Source of the DNA: JAVWHP01 sp036639955
GTDB lineage: Bacteria > Bacillota_I > Bacilli_A > Erysipelotrichales > Erysipelotrichaceae
NCBI GenBank assembly: GCA_036639955.1
Contig: JAVWHP010000002.1
Location: 1 to 64,000 of the forward strand
DNA length: 64,000 nt
Direction of reading: 5' to 3'
The notes beneath the pieces were generated by a model that saw nothing but the letters and a program-made list of their open reading frames with translations, did no database searches and had not been told where the DNA came from. The translations under genes were made by a program, and so were the position numbers. Positions 8,559 to 16,982 of the stretch are shown here, in pieces. Every line of letters begins with the position of its first letter. Positions within the stretch are counted from its first letter, which is position 1.

Positions 8559-10481
8559 GTGGCAAAAGCCTATGATGCAGATAGTATACAAATATTAGAA
8601 GGACTAGATGCTGTAAGAAAAAGACCCGGTATGTATATTGGATCGACAGATGTAAGAGGATTACACCATTTAGTATGGGAAATAGTAGATAACTCAATTG
8701 ATGAGGCACTTAATAATCATGGTAATGTTATTAAAATAACTATAGAAGCTGATGGTACAATGTGTATAGAAGATGAAGGAAGAGGAATGCCAGTAGGGAA
8801 GCATACTAGTGGTGTCTCATCACTAGAAGTAATATTTACTATATTACATGCTGGTGGTAAATTTAGTAGCGAAGGAGGCTATAAAACAAGTGGAGGTCTA
8901 CATGGAGTAGGTGCTTCAGTTGTTAATGCTTTAAGTTCTTATGTCGAAGTAACAGTCCAAAATGATGGCAAAATCTATCAGATGGAATTTCATGACGGTG
9001 GACATAAATTAAGTGAATTAAAAGTAATAGGTAAAACTACTAAAACAGGTAGTAAAGTAAGATTTATACCAGATACTAAAATATTTAGTACTACTAATTT
9101 TAGTTTTAGTACAATATGTGAGCGTGCTAGAGAACAAGCCTTTCTATTAAAAGGACTTAAAATGATAGTAAGTGATTTACGTAAAGATAAGGTTGAAGAA
9201 TTCTGTTATGAAAATGGTTTAGAAGCTTTTGTAGAATACTTACATGAAGACAAAACAACTTTTCATAAGCCAGTATCTTTTAATGGAGAATCTAATAAAA
9301 TCACTGTAGACTGTGCTTTCCAATATACAGATGAATATCAAGAGAATATCTTTTCTTTTGTTAATATGGTACATACTAAAGATGGAGGTACTCATGAATC
9401 TGGAGTAAGAACTGCTTTTACTAAAGTTTTTAATGATTATGCTCGTCGTTATGGTTTATTAAAAGATAAGGATAAGAACTTTGATGGTGCTGATGTACGC
9501 GAAGGTCTTACAGTTATTATATCTTTAGGTATTCCTGAAGATTTATTACAATTCGAAGGACAAACTAAAGGTAAGCTAGGAACAACTGAGGCTAAAGCAG
9601 CAGTAGAGAACATTATTAGTGAAAAGCTTAACTTTTATTTAGAAGAAAACAATGAAACTGCTTTTACACTAATAAAGAAGATGCAACGTGCATCACTAGC
9701 TAGAGAAGCAGCAAGAAGAGCACGTGATGATGCTCGTAAAGGTAAATCTAAATCTAAGACTGAAAAGATATTGTCAGGTAAATTAGCCGCAGCTCAATCT
9801 AAAGACGCTAGAAAAAAAGAAATATATCTAGTAGAGGGTGAATCAGCTGGAGGTTCAGCTAAACAAGGAAGAGATAGTAAGTATCAAGCAATATTACCAC
9901 TACGTGGTAAAGTACTGAATACTGAAAAAGCAAGTATTGCTAGTATTGAAAAGAATGAAGAACTTAATATTCTAATTCATGCTTTAGGTGCTGGTGTAGG
10001 ATCTAACTTTAGCGCTGAAGATTCTAATTATCATAAAGTTATTATAATGACCGATGCTGATACTGATGGTGCTCATATTCAAGTATTATTACTTACTTTC
10101 TTTTATAGATATATGAGACCACTAATTGAACATGGTATGGTTTATATAGCTTTACCTCCATTATATAAGTTATCTAAAGGTAAAGAAATAGCTTATGCTT
10201 GGAGTGATGAAGAATTAGAAGAAATTAGAGTTGATTTCCCTAAAGGCTTTGCATTACAAAGATATAAAGGATTAGGAGAAATGAATGCTGACCAACTTTG
10301 GGATACTACAATGTGTCCAGCAACTAGAACACTTATACAAGTTAGTTTAGATGATGCTTTAGCAGCTGAACATAAAGTTAGTGTATTAATGGGAGATAAT
10401 CCAGTAGTGAGAAGAGAATGGATTGAAGAGAATGTATCCTTTACTTTAGAGGATAGTTATACATTGGAGGTTAAACGTTAA
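8559..10481 (+). CDS. parE: DNA topoisomerase IV subunit B
   Basis: 640 residues from a GTG at 8559, preceded by AGAAGAGGTG; a GTG at 8550 lies in that site. ATPase subunit of the type IIA enzyme that decatenates chromosomes. GHKL ATPase at the N-terminus (EIVDNSIDEALNNHG, GRGMPVG, GGLHGVGASVVNALS), transducer domain, then the Toprim domain with EGESAGGSA and TDADTDGAH. LEGLDAVRKRPGMYIGSTD and pairing with a ParC-type A subunit favour ParE over GyrB. Its last base is the first base of the parC start codon, so the two are translated coupled. Confidence 0.93.
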   Translation: MAKAYDADSIQILEGLDAVRKRPGMYIGSTDVRGLHHLVWEIVDNSIDEALNNHGNVIKITIEADGTMCIEDEGRGMPVGKHTSGVSSLEVIFTILHAGGKFSSEGGYKTSGGLHGVGASVVNALSSYVEVTVQNDGKIYQMEFHDGGHKLSELKVIGKTTKTGSKVRFIPDTKIFSTTNFSFSTICERAREQAFLLKGLKMIVSDLRKDKVEEFCYENGLEAFVEYLHEDKTTFHKPVSFNGESNKITVDCAFQYTDEYQENIFSFVNMVHTKDGGTHESGVRTAFTKVFNDYARRYGLLKDKDKNFDGADVREGLTVIISLGIPEDLLQFEGQTKGKLGTTEAKAAVENIISEKLNFYLEENNETAFTLIKKMQRASLAREAARRARDDARKGKSKSKTEKILSGKLAAAQSKDARKKEIYLVEGESAGGSAKQGRDSKYQAILPLRGKVLNTEKASIASIEKNEELNILIHALGAGVGSNFSAEDSNYHKVIIMTDADTDGAHIQVLLLTFFYRYMRPLIEHGMVYIALPPLYKLSKGKEIAYAWSDEELEEIRVDFPKGFALQRYKGLGEMNADQLWDTTMCPATRTLIQVSLDDALAAEHKVSVLMGDNPVVRREWIEENVSFTLEDSYTLEVKR

Positions 10482-12976
10482 TGGCTAAAACAAAAAAAGA
10501 ACCTGAAGTAGTAGCCGAACATATTATCGTTTCTCCATTAGAAGATCTAATGGGAGAAAGATTTGGACGCTATTCTAAATATATTATTCAAGAAAGAGCT
10601 TTACCAGATGCTCGTGATGGATTGAAACCAGTACAAAGAAGAATCTTATACACAATGTTTAAAGATGGTAATACTTATGATAAAGGTTATCGTAAATCAG
10701 CTAAATCAGTTGGTTTAATCATGGGTAACTACCATCCTCATGGTGACAGTAGTATTTATGATGCTATGGTAAGATTATCACAAAATTGGAAAACTAGAGA
10801 ACCGTTAATAGATATGCATGGTAATAATGGATCTATGGATGATGATCCAGCAGCAGCAATGCGTTATACAGAAGCTAGACTAGCTCCATTATCTAAATAT
10901 ATGTTAAGTGATATAGATAAAGAAACTGTTCAGTTCGTTCCTAACTTTGATGATACTGATAGTGAACCTACAGTGTTACCGGCACGTTATCCTAATCTAT
11001 TAGTTAATGGAATAACAGGAATAGCAGCTGGTTATGCTACTAATATTCCACCACATAATCTAAGCGAAGTAATTAATGCTACTGTATATAGAATTGAAAA
11101 CCCTAATTGTTCATTAAATGAATTAATGAATATTATTAAAGGGCCCGACTTTCCTACCGGAGGAATTGTTCAAGGAGTAGAAGGAATAAAAGATGCCTTT
11201 ACAACCGGTAAAGGAAGAGTAGTAGTACGTAGTAAAACAGTTATTAATCAAGAAAAAACCTGTCAACAAATTATTGTTTCTGAAGTACCGTATGAAGTAA
11301 TAAAATGTAATTTAGTAAAAAAGATTGATGAAATAAGAATAAATAAAAAGATAGATGGAATCCTAGATGTACGAGATGAATCCGATCGTAATGGATTGAG
11401 AATCTGTATCGATATTAAAAAAGATATGGATGCTCAACTAATATTAAACTATTTATTAAAGAATACAGAACTACAAGTATATTATAACTATAATGTTGTA
11501 GCTATCGTTAATAAAAGACCAGTGCAACTAGGTTTAGCAGCTATGTTAGATGCTTTTATTGATCATAGACGTGATGTTATTACTAAACGTTGTGTATATG
11601 AATTAAATAAAAAAGAAAAAAGATGTCACATATTAGAAGGATTAATTAAATGTATATCAGTTTTAGATGAAATAATAGCTATTATTAGAGCAGCTAACGA
11701 CAAGAGTGAAGCTAAAACTAATATAATTAAAGCTTATCAATTTAGTGAAGAACAAGCTGAAGCTATTGTTACTTTAAGATTATATCGTTTATCTAATACA
11801 GATGTAGTTGCACTTAAACAAGAGTTCTCACAGTTATTAAATGATATGGAGTATTTAAATGATATATTAGATAATCCTAAAATGTTACAAAAAGAAATGA
11901 TTACAGAATTAAATGAAATAGTAACTGAATTTGGAAGTCCACGTCTTAGTGTAATTGAAGATGCTATTGAAGATATAGTTATTGATAAATTAGCTATGAT
12001 TAATAATGAACAAGTTATGTTTACTATTTCACGAGATGGTTACTTTAAGAAGGTTTCTTTAAGAAGTTATCAAGCTAGTGATAATGCTCCTACAGGTTTA
12101 AAGGATGGAGATGAACTAATTGGTTCTATTGAAGTTAGTACCTTAGATAATATTATGTTCTTTACTAATCAGGGAACATATGGTTATACACCAATATATG
12201 AAATTGAAGAATATAAGTGGAAAGAAGTAGGAGCTCATATTAATAGTATTATTAAGATGGAACCTGATGAAAAGATTAATAGTTGTTTTGTAGTTCCTAA
12301 TTTTAATAGTTTTAATTCGATTATTTCTGTTAGTAAATTAGGTATGATAAAACGTTCTAGTGTTAATGCTTTTGAAGTTTCTAGAAATTCTAAAACTATT
12401 AATGCGATGAATCTTTCTAAAGGTGATGAAGTAGTTAGTACTTTATTAGCTAATAAGCATGATGAAATATTCTTGTTATCTAAAAATGGATATGTTAATC
12501 GTTATCCTATTAGTTTAATTCCAGAGACTGCTTGTAAATCTAAGGGTGTTAAAGCTATGAAACTTGTAGAAGATGAAATAGTTAGTGCTGCTATCTATGA
12601 TCATTCTAGCGCTTGTATTGTAATACTTGGTGCTAATGGTATGATGAAACGTTTAAAGATTAGTGAGGTTAGTGTCACTGGCCGTGGTGTTAAGGGTGAT
12701 CTTATAGCTAAACGTGTTAAGAGTAAGCCTAACTATGTTAATGATATCATTATTAATGAAATGAATTATGAATTCCTACTTAAAGATTTAGATGATTATA
12801 CTATGGCTATTAAAGATGTTAGTTTAATGAGTAAGGATTCAACCTTCTCTACACCTAATAAACTTAGTGATAACTATTACTTACAAAAACAAATAGTACT
12901 AGTTCCTGTAGTAGAAGCAGAAATCCAAATTGAAACTCATGAAATAGTTTATGAAGAAATGAATTTAGATATATAG
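10481..12976 (+). CDS. parC: DNA topoisomerase IV subunit A
   Basis: 831 residues. Breakage-reunion subunit: winged-helix region with the DNA-linking tyrosine in AAMRYTEARL, tower, coiled coil, and a C-terminal beta-pinwheel. The quinolone-determining segment reads YHPHGDSSIYDAMVRLSQ: the serine matching GrlA Ser80 is kept and the next key acidic position (Glu84 in Staphylococcus) is Asp. EHIIVSPLEDLMGERFGRYS at the N-terminus is ParC-like rather than GyrA-like. Overlaps parE by one base. The stop codon lies within an 11-bp hairpin. Confidence 0.93.
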   Translation: MAKTKKEPEVVAEHIIVSPLEDLMGERFGRYSKYIIQERALPDARDGLKPVQRRILYTMFKDGNTYDKGYRKSAKSVGLIMGNYHPHGDSSIYDAMVRLSQNWKTREPLIDMHGNNGSMDDDPAAAMRYTEARLAPLSKYMLSDIDKETVQFVPNFDDTDSEPTVLPARYPNLLVNGITGIAAGYATNIPPHNLSEVINATVYRIENPNCSLNELMNIIKGPDFPTGGIVQGVEGIKDAFTTGKGRVVVRSKTVINQEKTCQQIIVSEVPYEVIKCNLVKKIDEIRINKKIDGILDVRDESDRNGLRICIDIKKDMDAQLILNYLLKNTELQVYYNYNVVAIVNKRPVQLGLAAMLDAFIDHRRDVITKRCVYELNKKEKRCHILEGLIKCISVLDEIIAIIRAANDKSEAKTNIIKAYQFSEEQAEAIVTLRLYRLSNTDVVALKQEFSQLLNDMEYLNDILDNPKMLQKEMITELNEIVTEFGSPRLSVIEDAIEDIVIDKLAMINNEQVMFTISRDGYFKKVSLRSYQASDNAPTGLKDGDELIGSIEVSTLDNIMFFTNQGTYGYTPIYEIEEYKWKEVGAHINSIIKMEPDEKINSCFVVPNFNSFNSIISVSKLGMIKRSSVNAFEVSRNSKTINAMNLSKGDEVVSTLLANKHDEIFLLSKNGYVNRYPISLIPETACKSKGVKAMKLVEDEIVSAAIYDHSSACIVILGANGMMKRLKISEVSVTGRGVKGDLIAKRVKSKPNYVNDIIINEMNYEFLLKDLDDYTMAIKDVSLMSKDSTFSTPNKLSDNYYLQKQIVLVPVVEAEIQIETHEIVYEEMNLDI

Positions 12977-13215
12977 AGATATGCAAGAGCGTATCTCTAT
13001 ATGGATATAGATTATATGGAAATGCATGATAAAATAGAGGTTTATTAATGTTTATCAAATTTGAAAACAGAGAAATATAAACGATAATAAACTAACAATA
13101 AACTAACAAATTAATTGATTTTATAATTAATTAATTTGGTTGAATGTCTCTTAGGAGACATTTTTAAATAATAGATGATAAATGATAACTTGTAGATGAT
13201 AGACGGAGGTAACAT
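12971..13215. other. Intergenic region with two hairpins and a tandem repeat
   Basis: Three elements. (1) A perfect 11-bp stem, ATATAGAGATA at 12971-12981 and its complement at 12992-13002, overlapping the parC stop but with no T-tract. (2) Two adjacent perfect copies of an 11-base unit AATAAACTAAC at 13086-13107. (3) A terminator-like hairpin AATGTCTC/GAGACATT at 13143-13162 followed by TTTAAA. The next gene has the site GGAGG at 13205-13209. No convincing coding ORF. Confidence 0.6.
13143..13166 (+). terminator. Terminator downstream of parC
   Basis: 8-bp stem AATGTCTC and GAGACATT with a TTAG loop, followed by TTTAAA. The only hairpin with a T-tract between parC and the next gene. Confidence 0.65.
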
Positions 13216-14265
13216 ATGAATATTAAACAAAAGGTATCTTATTTTTGGAAAGAATTCTTAGCAATTCGGACTAATATAGAAGAAGCTCTAGATAATGATA
13301 ATCAAGATGCATTAAAAGATATTATTAATGACTTGAACTTTGAATTAGAAACAATTACTGCATGTCAAATTTTAGTGGAGAAGGGTGAAGTTGGTCTATA
13401 TGAACTATGTTTTGATCCAGGATATAATAAGAGTAGTCAATACATATGTGCTTTGATTTGTAAGTTTATGCCAATTGCTTTAAAAAGTAGCTGGCTTGTA
13501 TGCCCATATTTAGCTCCTTTGACACAAAGAGCTAAAAATACAGTTATAAAGCTTAGTAATGCTGAGTACCAGGGGAGTGACTTTATTATTTATTATACAA
13601 TAGATGATATTAATAAGTGCCTACATATTCAAGTGTATAGTGAAGCTTTACAAAAAATGAATGATAATGAAAAAGATGAAATCGTTAATAGACTATTATT
13701 GTTATATGTAGGTCAATTAGAACTTGAAGCTAGAATTGCTAGTGTCGAGATAATAGATGTTAAATCTGATAATGAAAATGCTATTACTTTAGATAACCTA
13801 TTTGAAGAAATTTGTGATTTAATTGTTGATAAAGATTGGGTTGATTATGATGATCCAACTTATATTTATTTTGCTTATAAATTAGATCAAGATGTAATTA
13901 GTGATAATATCCATGAAGATATCTATTTACAAACAACTTCATATCCACATTTATTTGAAGAAAGAAATGATAAGTTACATGATATATATGATAAATTTGA
14001 AAAACTCGGTGGAGAATTTGGATATATATATTATGAACATACACAATCTAAAGAAGAGATAGCTATATTTAGACGTAATTTAGAAAAGCAGTTTAATAGT
14101 GTTGCTTACGATTTAGGAATAGCTAGAAGTATTGGTGGAGCCCTTGGTAGTAAATACTGCTATATAGATATAGCAGTATTTGATAAATATGAACTATTAG
14201 GCTTAATTAATAAAATGAATGAATTATTAGAATTCAAAATATCTTATATCTCTTATAAATTATAA
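13216..14265 (+). CDS. Unrecognised cytoplasmic protein
   Basis: 349 residues; start preceded by ACGGAGG. I do not recognise the family. No signal peptide or membrane segment; strongly acidic in the second half (for example DKDWVDYDDPTYIYF). The N-terminal 50 residues look helical, followed by mixed alpha/beta segments; an aromatic FGYIYYEHTQSKEE segment and a C-terminal GGALGSKYCYIDIAVFDKYELLGLI stretch resemble compact folded domains rather than low complexity. Full length, ordinary codon usage and a good start argue for a real gene. It converges on sigK with only 9 bases between stop codons and shares its terminator. Confidence 0.75.
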   Translation: MNIKQKVSYFWKEFLAIRTNIEEALDNDNQDALKDIINDLNFELETITACQILVEKGEVGLYELCFDPGYNKSSQYICALICKFMPIALKSSWLVCPYLAPLTQRAKNTVIKLSNAEYQGSDFIIYYTIDDINKCLHIQVYSEALQKMNDNEKDEIVNRLLLLYVGQLELEARIASVEIIDVKSDNENAITLDNLFEEICDLIVDKDWVDYDDPTYIYFAYKLDQDVISDNIHEDIYLQTTSYPHLFEERNDKLHDIYDKFEKLGGEFGYIYYEHTQSKEEIAIFRRNLEKQFNSVAYDLGIARSIGGALGSKYCYIDIAVFDKYELLGLINKMNELLEFKISYISYKL

Positions 14266-14266
14266 A

Positions 14267-14289
14267 AAAAGTGATCAAGTATCACTTTT
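14267..14289. terminator. Bidirectional terminator shared by the unrecognised gene and sigK
   Basis: 9-bp stem AAAAGTGAT (14267-14275) and ATCACTTTT (14281-14289), loop CAAGT, with an A-run on one side and TATTTT on the other. It overlaps the last codons of sigK. Confidence 0.8.
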
Positions 14290-14979
14290 ATTTTGGTGCT
14301 TTTGAAACTCACGATAAATTTTTACAAAACTACGCTTTTCTATCCTAGATACATATGAACGTGAGATGCTAAGATCCTTAGCAATCTGTTTCTGTGTTTG
14401 TTCAATTTGATTGAACAAACCGAAACGTCGAGTGATAATCTCGAGCTCACGTTCATCTAATACATAGAGGTATTTTCTTAGCAGTTTAATATTATTATCT
14501 AGTTCTATTTGGTCTATGATACTACGTTCTTTTGGTGCTGCTAAAGCATCTAATAATGTTATTTCATTACCATCACTATCATTAGAAATAGGTTCATTTA
14601 AAGAAATGTTTTTGAAATAGTTTTTATTAGCACGTAAATACATAAGTATTTCATTCTCAATACAACGTGCTATATAAGTTGTAAGTTTATGACCAGTTTC
14701 CGACTTAAAACTATCTACGCCTTTAATTAAACCGATAGTACCTATACTAATAAGATCTTCGTTAAGTTCTTTTTTAAAATCGTATTTTTTAACTATGTGA
14801 GCTACTAAACGCAAATTATGCTCGATTAGGGTATTACGAGCATTGTGGTCTCCTTTATCCATTAGATTAATGTATTTTAGTTCATCCTCTTTATTTAGGG
14901 GTTGAGCAAAGGAGTTGTTTTTGAGATATCCTACATATAGGAATGTTGAGGATAATAAAGTAAATAGCATAGTAAACAT
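14275..14979 (-). CDS. sigK: Sporulation sigma factor SigK (with pro-sequence)
   Basis: 234 residues. Late mother-cell sigma factor in spore formers. Core motifs are very close to Bacillus SigK: ARNTLIEHNLRLVAHIVKKY (region 2), EDLISIGTIGLIKGVDSF, TYIARCIENEIL, and region 4 with KDLSISRSYVSRIEKR. The N-terminal 17 residues are hydrophobic and precede YLKNNSFAQPL, matching the pro-sequence and processing point (before Tyr) of Bacillus pro-SigK, so activation by intramembrane proteolysis is expected (inference). The gene is uninterrupted, with no skin-like insertion. The ATG lies in one arm of a 16-bp inverted repeat; an 11-bp perfect hairpin (14396-14420) lies within region 4. Confidence 0.9.
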   Translation of the reverse strand: MFTMLFTLLSSTFLYVGYLKNNSFAQPLNKEDELKYINLMDKGDHNARNTLIEHNLRLVAHIVKKYDFKKELNEDLISIGTIGLIKGVDSFKSETGHKLTTYIARCIENEILMYLRANKNYFKNISLNEPISNDSDGNEITLLDALAAPKERSIIDQIELDNNIKLLRKYLYVLDERELEIITRRFGLFNQIEQTQKQIAKDLSISRSYVSRIEKRSFVKIYREFQKHQNKSDT

Positions 14980-15030
14980 TTTATCACCTAATTTAGTATA
15001 TGTTTAACTATAAAATAAAATGTTTACTAT
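14969..15030 (-). promoter_or_regulatory. 16-bp inverted repeat bracketing the sigK translation start
   Basis: Arms 14969-14984 and 15015-15030 are perfect complements (core AGTAAACATTTTA), separated by 30 bases. On the sigK mRNA the start ATG lies inside the 3' arm and the Shine-Dalgarno AGGTGA lies at the end of the loop. If the transcript begins upstream of 15030 the structure would hide the start codon; alternatively the arms are two half-sites for a DNA-binding protein. Confidence 0.7.
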
Positions 15031-15059
15031 ATTAAAAGATAGAAAAGATGGGTGTTATA

Positions 15060-15068
15060 TGTTAAAAT
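15060..15068 (+). promoter_or_regulatory. Extended -10 promoter of the yqeG operon
   Basis: TGTTAAAAT lies 32 bases before the yqeG start. The same ATGTTAAAATA motif precedes the LicD gene (3515) and the radical SAM gene (26144). Confidence 0.55.
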
Positions 15069-15099
15069 ATAAGCATGTATAGTTGAGAGGTGAGTAAAC

Positions 15100-15624
15100 T
15101 TGTTAGAATTGTTTAAACCTGATATGTATATTAGAATTTATAAAGATTTAAACTTAGAATTATTAGAGGAGCAACATATAAAATTAATTATATGTGATAT
15201 CGATAATACTTTAGCTCCACATAATATTGATATTGCTAGTGATGAAGCTATTAGCTTTATAAATACAATTGTTGAACGCGGTATTAAAGTAGTATTAGTA
15301 TCTAATAATACTAATAAGAGAGTAACAAGATTTACAAGAACAACTGCTTTGAAGGCTTATTCGTTTGCTTTAAAACCAATGAAGCATACTTATAAACAAA
15401 TACTAAGAGATTATGCACTTACTTCAGAGCAAGTAGCCATCCTAGGAGATCAACTATTAACTGATGTGCTAGGGGGAAAGCTAATGGGGTTTAAATGTAT
15501 ATTATGTACTCCATTAGTTAAGCAGGATATTTCATGGACTAAAATTTTAAGAGTAGTAGAGAATATCATATATAAAAAACTAGAAAAGAAGAAACTACTA
15601 GAAAGAGGTAAATACTATGAGTAG
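15100..15624 (+). CDS. yqeG: YqeG family HAD phosphatase
   Basis: 174 residues from a TTG start at 15100, preceded by GAGAGGTG; the length is usual for the family. HAD-type phosphatase of unknown physiological substrate. Motif I is CDIDNTLAPHN, motif II VLVSNNTN, the lysine lies in ALKPMKHTYKQ and motif III is ILGDQLLTDVLGG. It is first in an operon in the conserved Firmicutes order yqeG-yqeH-yhbY-nadD-yqeK-rsfS-yqeM. The end overlaps the start of yqeH by 8 bases. Confidence 0.92.
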   Translation: MLELFKPDMYIRIYKDLNLELLEEQHIKLIICDIDNTLAPHNIDIASDEAISFINTIVERGIKVVLVSNNTNKRVTRFTRTTALKAYSFALKPMKHTYKQILRDYALTSEQVAILGDQLLTDVLGGKLMGFKCILCTPLVKQDISWTKILRVVENIIYKKLEKKKLLERGKYYE

Positions 15625-16696
15625 ATATTGTAAGGGTTGTGGAGTTAAAATGCAAAGTGATGATATTCATGCAATTGGATATACACCTAAACAAGATGGA
15701 GAATACTGTCAACGATGTTTTAGAATTACTCATTATGATGATATGAAAATATCTATGCAGCAAGGAATAGATAATGATGAAGTACTAAGAAAGATAGCAA
15801 GTATGGACGCCTTCGTATTATGGGTAGTAGATCTATTTGATTTTGAAGCTAACATAGTTAAAGGAATGAACCGACATTTAAAAGATAAAGAGATAGTATT
15901 AGTAGCAAGTAAAAGAGATTTATTACCTGAGTCAATGGGGAATAATAAGATTATACAGTTTATATATAAGAGACTTAAATTTTATGGAATTGAAGTTAAA
16001 GGAATCATTATATGTGGAGGATTAGCGGCTAATGCATCAATTGAAAATAATGATTCAGTATTTGAAATACAGAAAGTATTGAATGGCTATGCTAATGATA
16101 AAGATATTGTAGTAATGGGGATGGCTAATGCTGGTAAGAGTACTATTCTAAATGCAGTAGTAGGAAATAGTGATCGAACTACATCAAGATATCCAGGAAC
16201 TACTTTAGACTTCATTGATATAGCTTGGAATGATCATAAAATTATTGATACACCAGGATTAACAAGATATGATTCATTATTAACTCATGTCGATTCTAAA
16301 ATGCTAAAACAAGTTATACCAATGAAAACAATTAAACCAGTAGTATTTCAATTACAAGGATCTCAAAGCTTAGCTGTTGGAGGATTTCTAAGATTAGACT
16401 TAGACAGTTGTGAAGATGTAACCTGTGTTTGCTACTTTAGCGATCAATTAACAATTCATCGTGGAAAGTTAGCAAATGCTGATGTACTTTGGGAAACACA
16501 GCTACATAAGCTGTTAATACCAACATTAAATGAATCATTTAATGAAATGAAAGCCTATGAACATGGAGCAAGCAACTATAAGCTAGATGTAGTAATACAT
16601 GGACTAGGATTCTTTAGTATTCAAGGAGATTTAAGAAACATTAAAGTTTATGTTAATTCAGATATTAACGTAACGTTTAGGGAGGCTATGATATAA
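15617..16696 (+). CDS. yqeH: Ribosome biogenesis GTPase YqeH
   Basis: 359 residues. Circularly permuted GTPase required for 30S assembly. An N-terminal zinc knuckle (CKGCGVKMQ and YCQRCFRI) is followed by G4/G5-like VASKRDLLP, then the P-loop MGMANAGKSTILNA and the G3 segment IIDTPGLTRYD, in the permuted order. The C-terminal domain is TRAP-like and presumed RNA-binding. Overlaps yqeG and its stop overlaps the yhbY start by one base, so the block is tightly coupled. The aroE gene found between yqeH and yhbY in Bacillus is absent here. Confidence 0.95.
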   Translation: MSRYCKGCGVKMQSDDIHAIGYTPKQDGEYCQRCFRITHYDDMKISMQQGIDNDEVLRKIASMDAFVLWVVDLFDFEANIVKGMNRHLKDKEIVLVASKRDLLPESMGNNKIIQFIYKRLKFYGIEVKGIIICGGLAANASIENNDSVFEIQKVLNGYANDKDIVVMGMANAGKSTILNAVVGNSDRTTSRYPGTTLDFIDIAWNDHKIIDTPGLTRYDSLLTHVDSKMLKQVIPMKTIKPVVFQLQGSQSLAVGGFLRLDLDSCEDVTCVCYFSDQLTIHRGKLANADVLWETQLHKLLIPTLNESFNEMKAYEHGASNYKLDVVIHGLGFFSIQGDLRNIKVYVNSDINVTFREAMI

Positions 16697-16980
16697 TGTT
16701 AAGTAATACAGAAAAGAAGATGTTAAGAAGTAAAGGAATGAAGCTTAGAGCTATTCTACAAATTGGTAAAGAAGGAATATCACCTAATTTAATAAATACG
16801 ATTGATGATTCATTAGAAGCACATGAGTTAGTTAAAATTAGTATGCTAAAAACAAGTCCGATTGATATTAAAGAAGCGGCATTTGATATTGCAAGTATGA
16901 CTAAAAGTGAAGTAGTACAAACTATTGGACATACTATGATTATATATCGATTATCAAAGAAAAATAAGATGGAGCTATAA
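16696..16980 (+). CDS. yhbY: YhbY family RNA-binding protein (CRM domain)
   Basis: 94 residues, normal for the family. A stand-alone CRM domain associated with pre-50S particles. The signatures KGMKLRAILQIGKEGISPNLI, ELVKISML and the late GHTMIIYRLSKKN are visible (the GxxG loop is IGKEG). Coupled to yqeH by the TAATG overlap and followed after two bases by nadD. Confidence 0.93.
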   Translation: MLSNTEKKMLRSKGMKLRAILQIGKEGISPNLINTIDDSLEAHELVKISMLKTSPIDIKEAAFDIASMTKSEVVQTIGHTMIIYRLSKKNKMEL

Positions 16981-16982
16981 AA

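Noticed and set aside
13001..13048. 15-codon open frame after parC
   Set aside because: No ribosome binding site, begins in the arm of a hairpin; too short to support.
14985..15014. SigE/SigK-type -10 (CATATACTA) upstream of sigK
   Set aside because: It lies in the loop of the inverted repeat, and the transcript would begin within the Shine-Dalgarno; the -35 spacing is also wrong.
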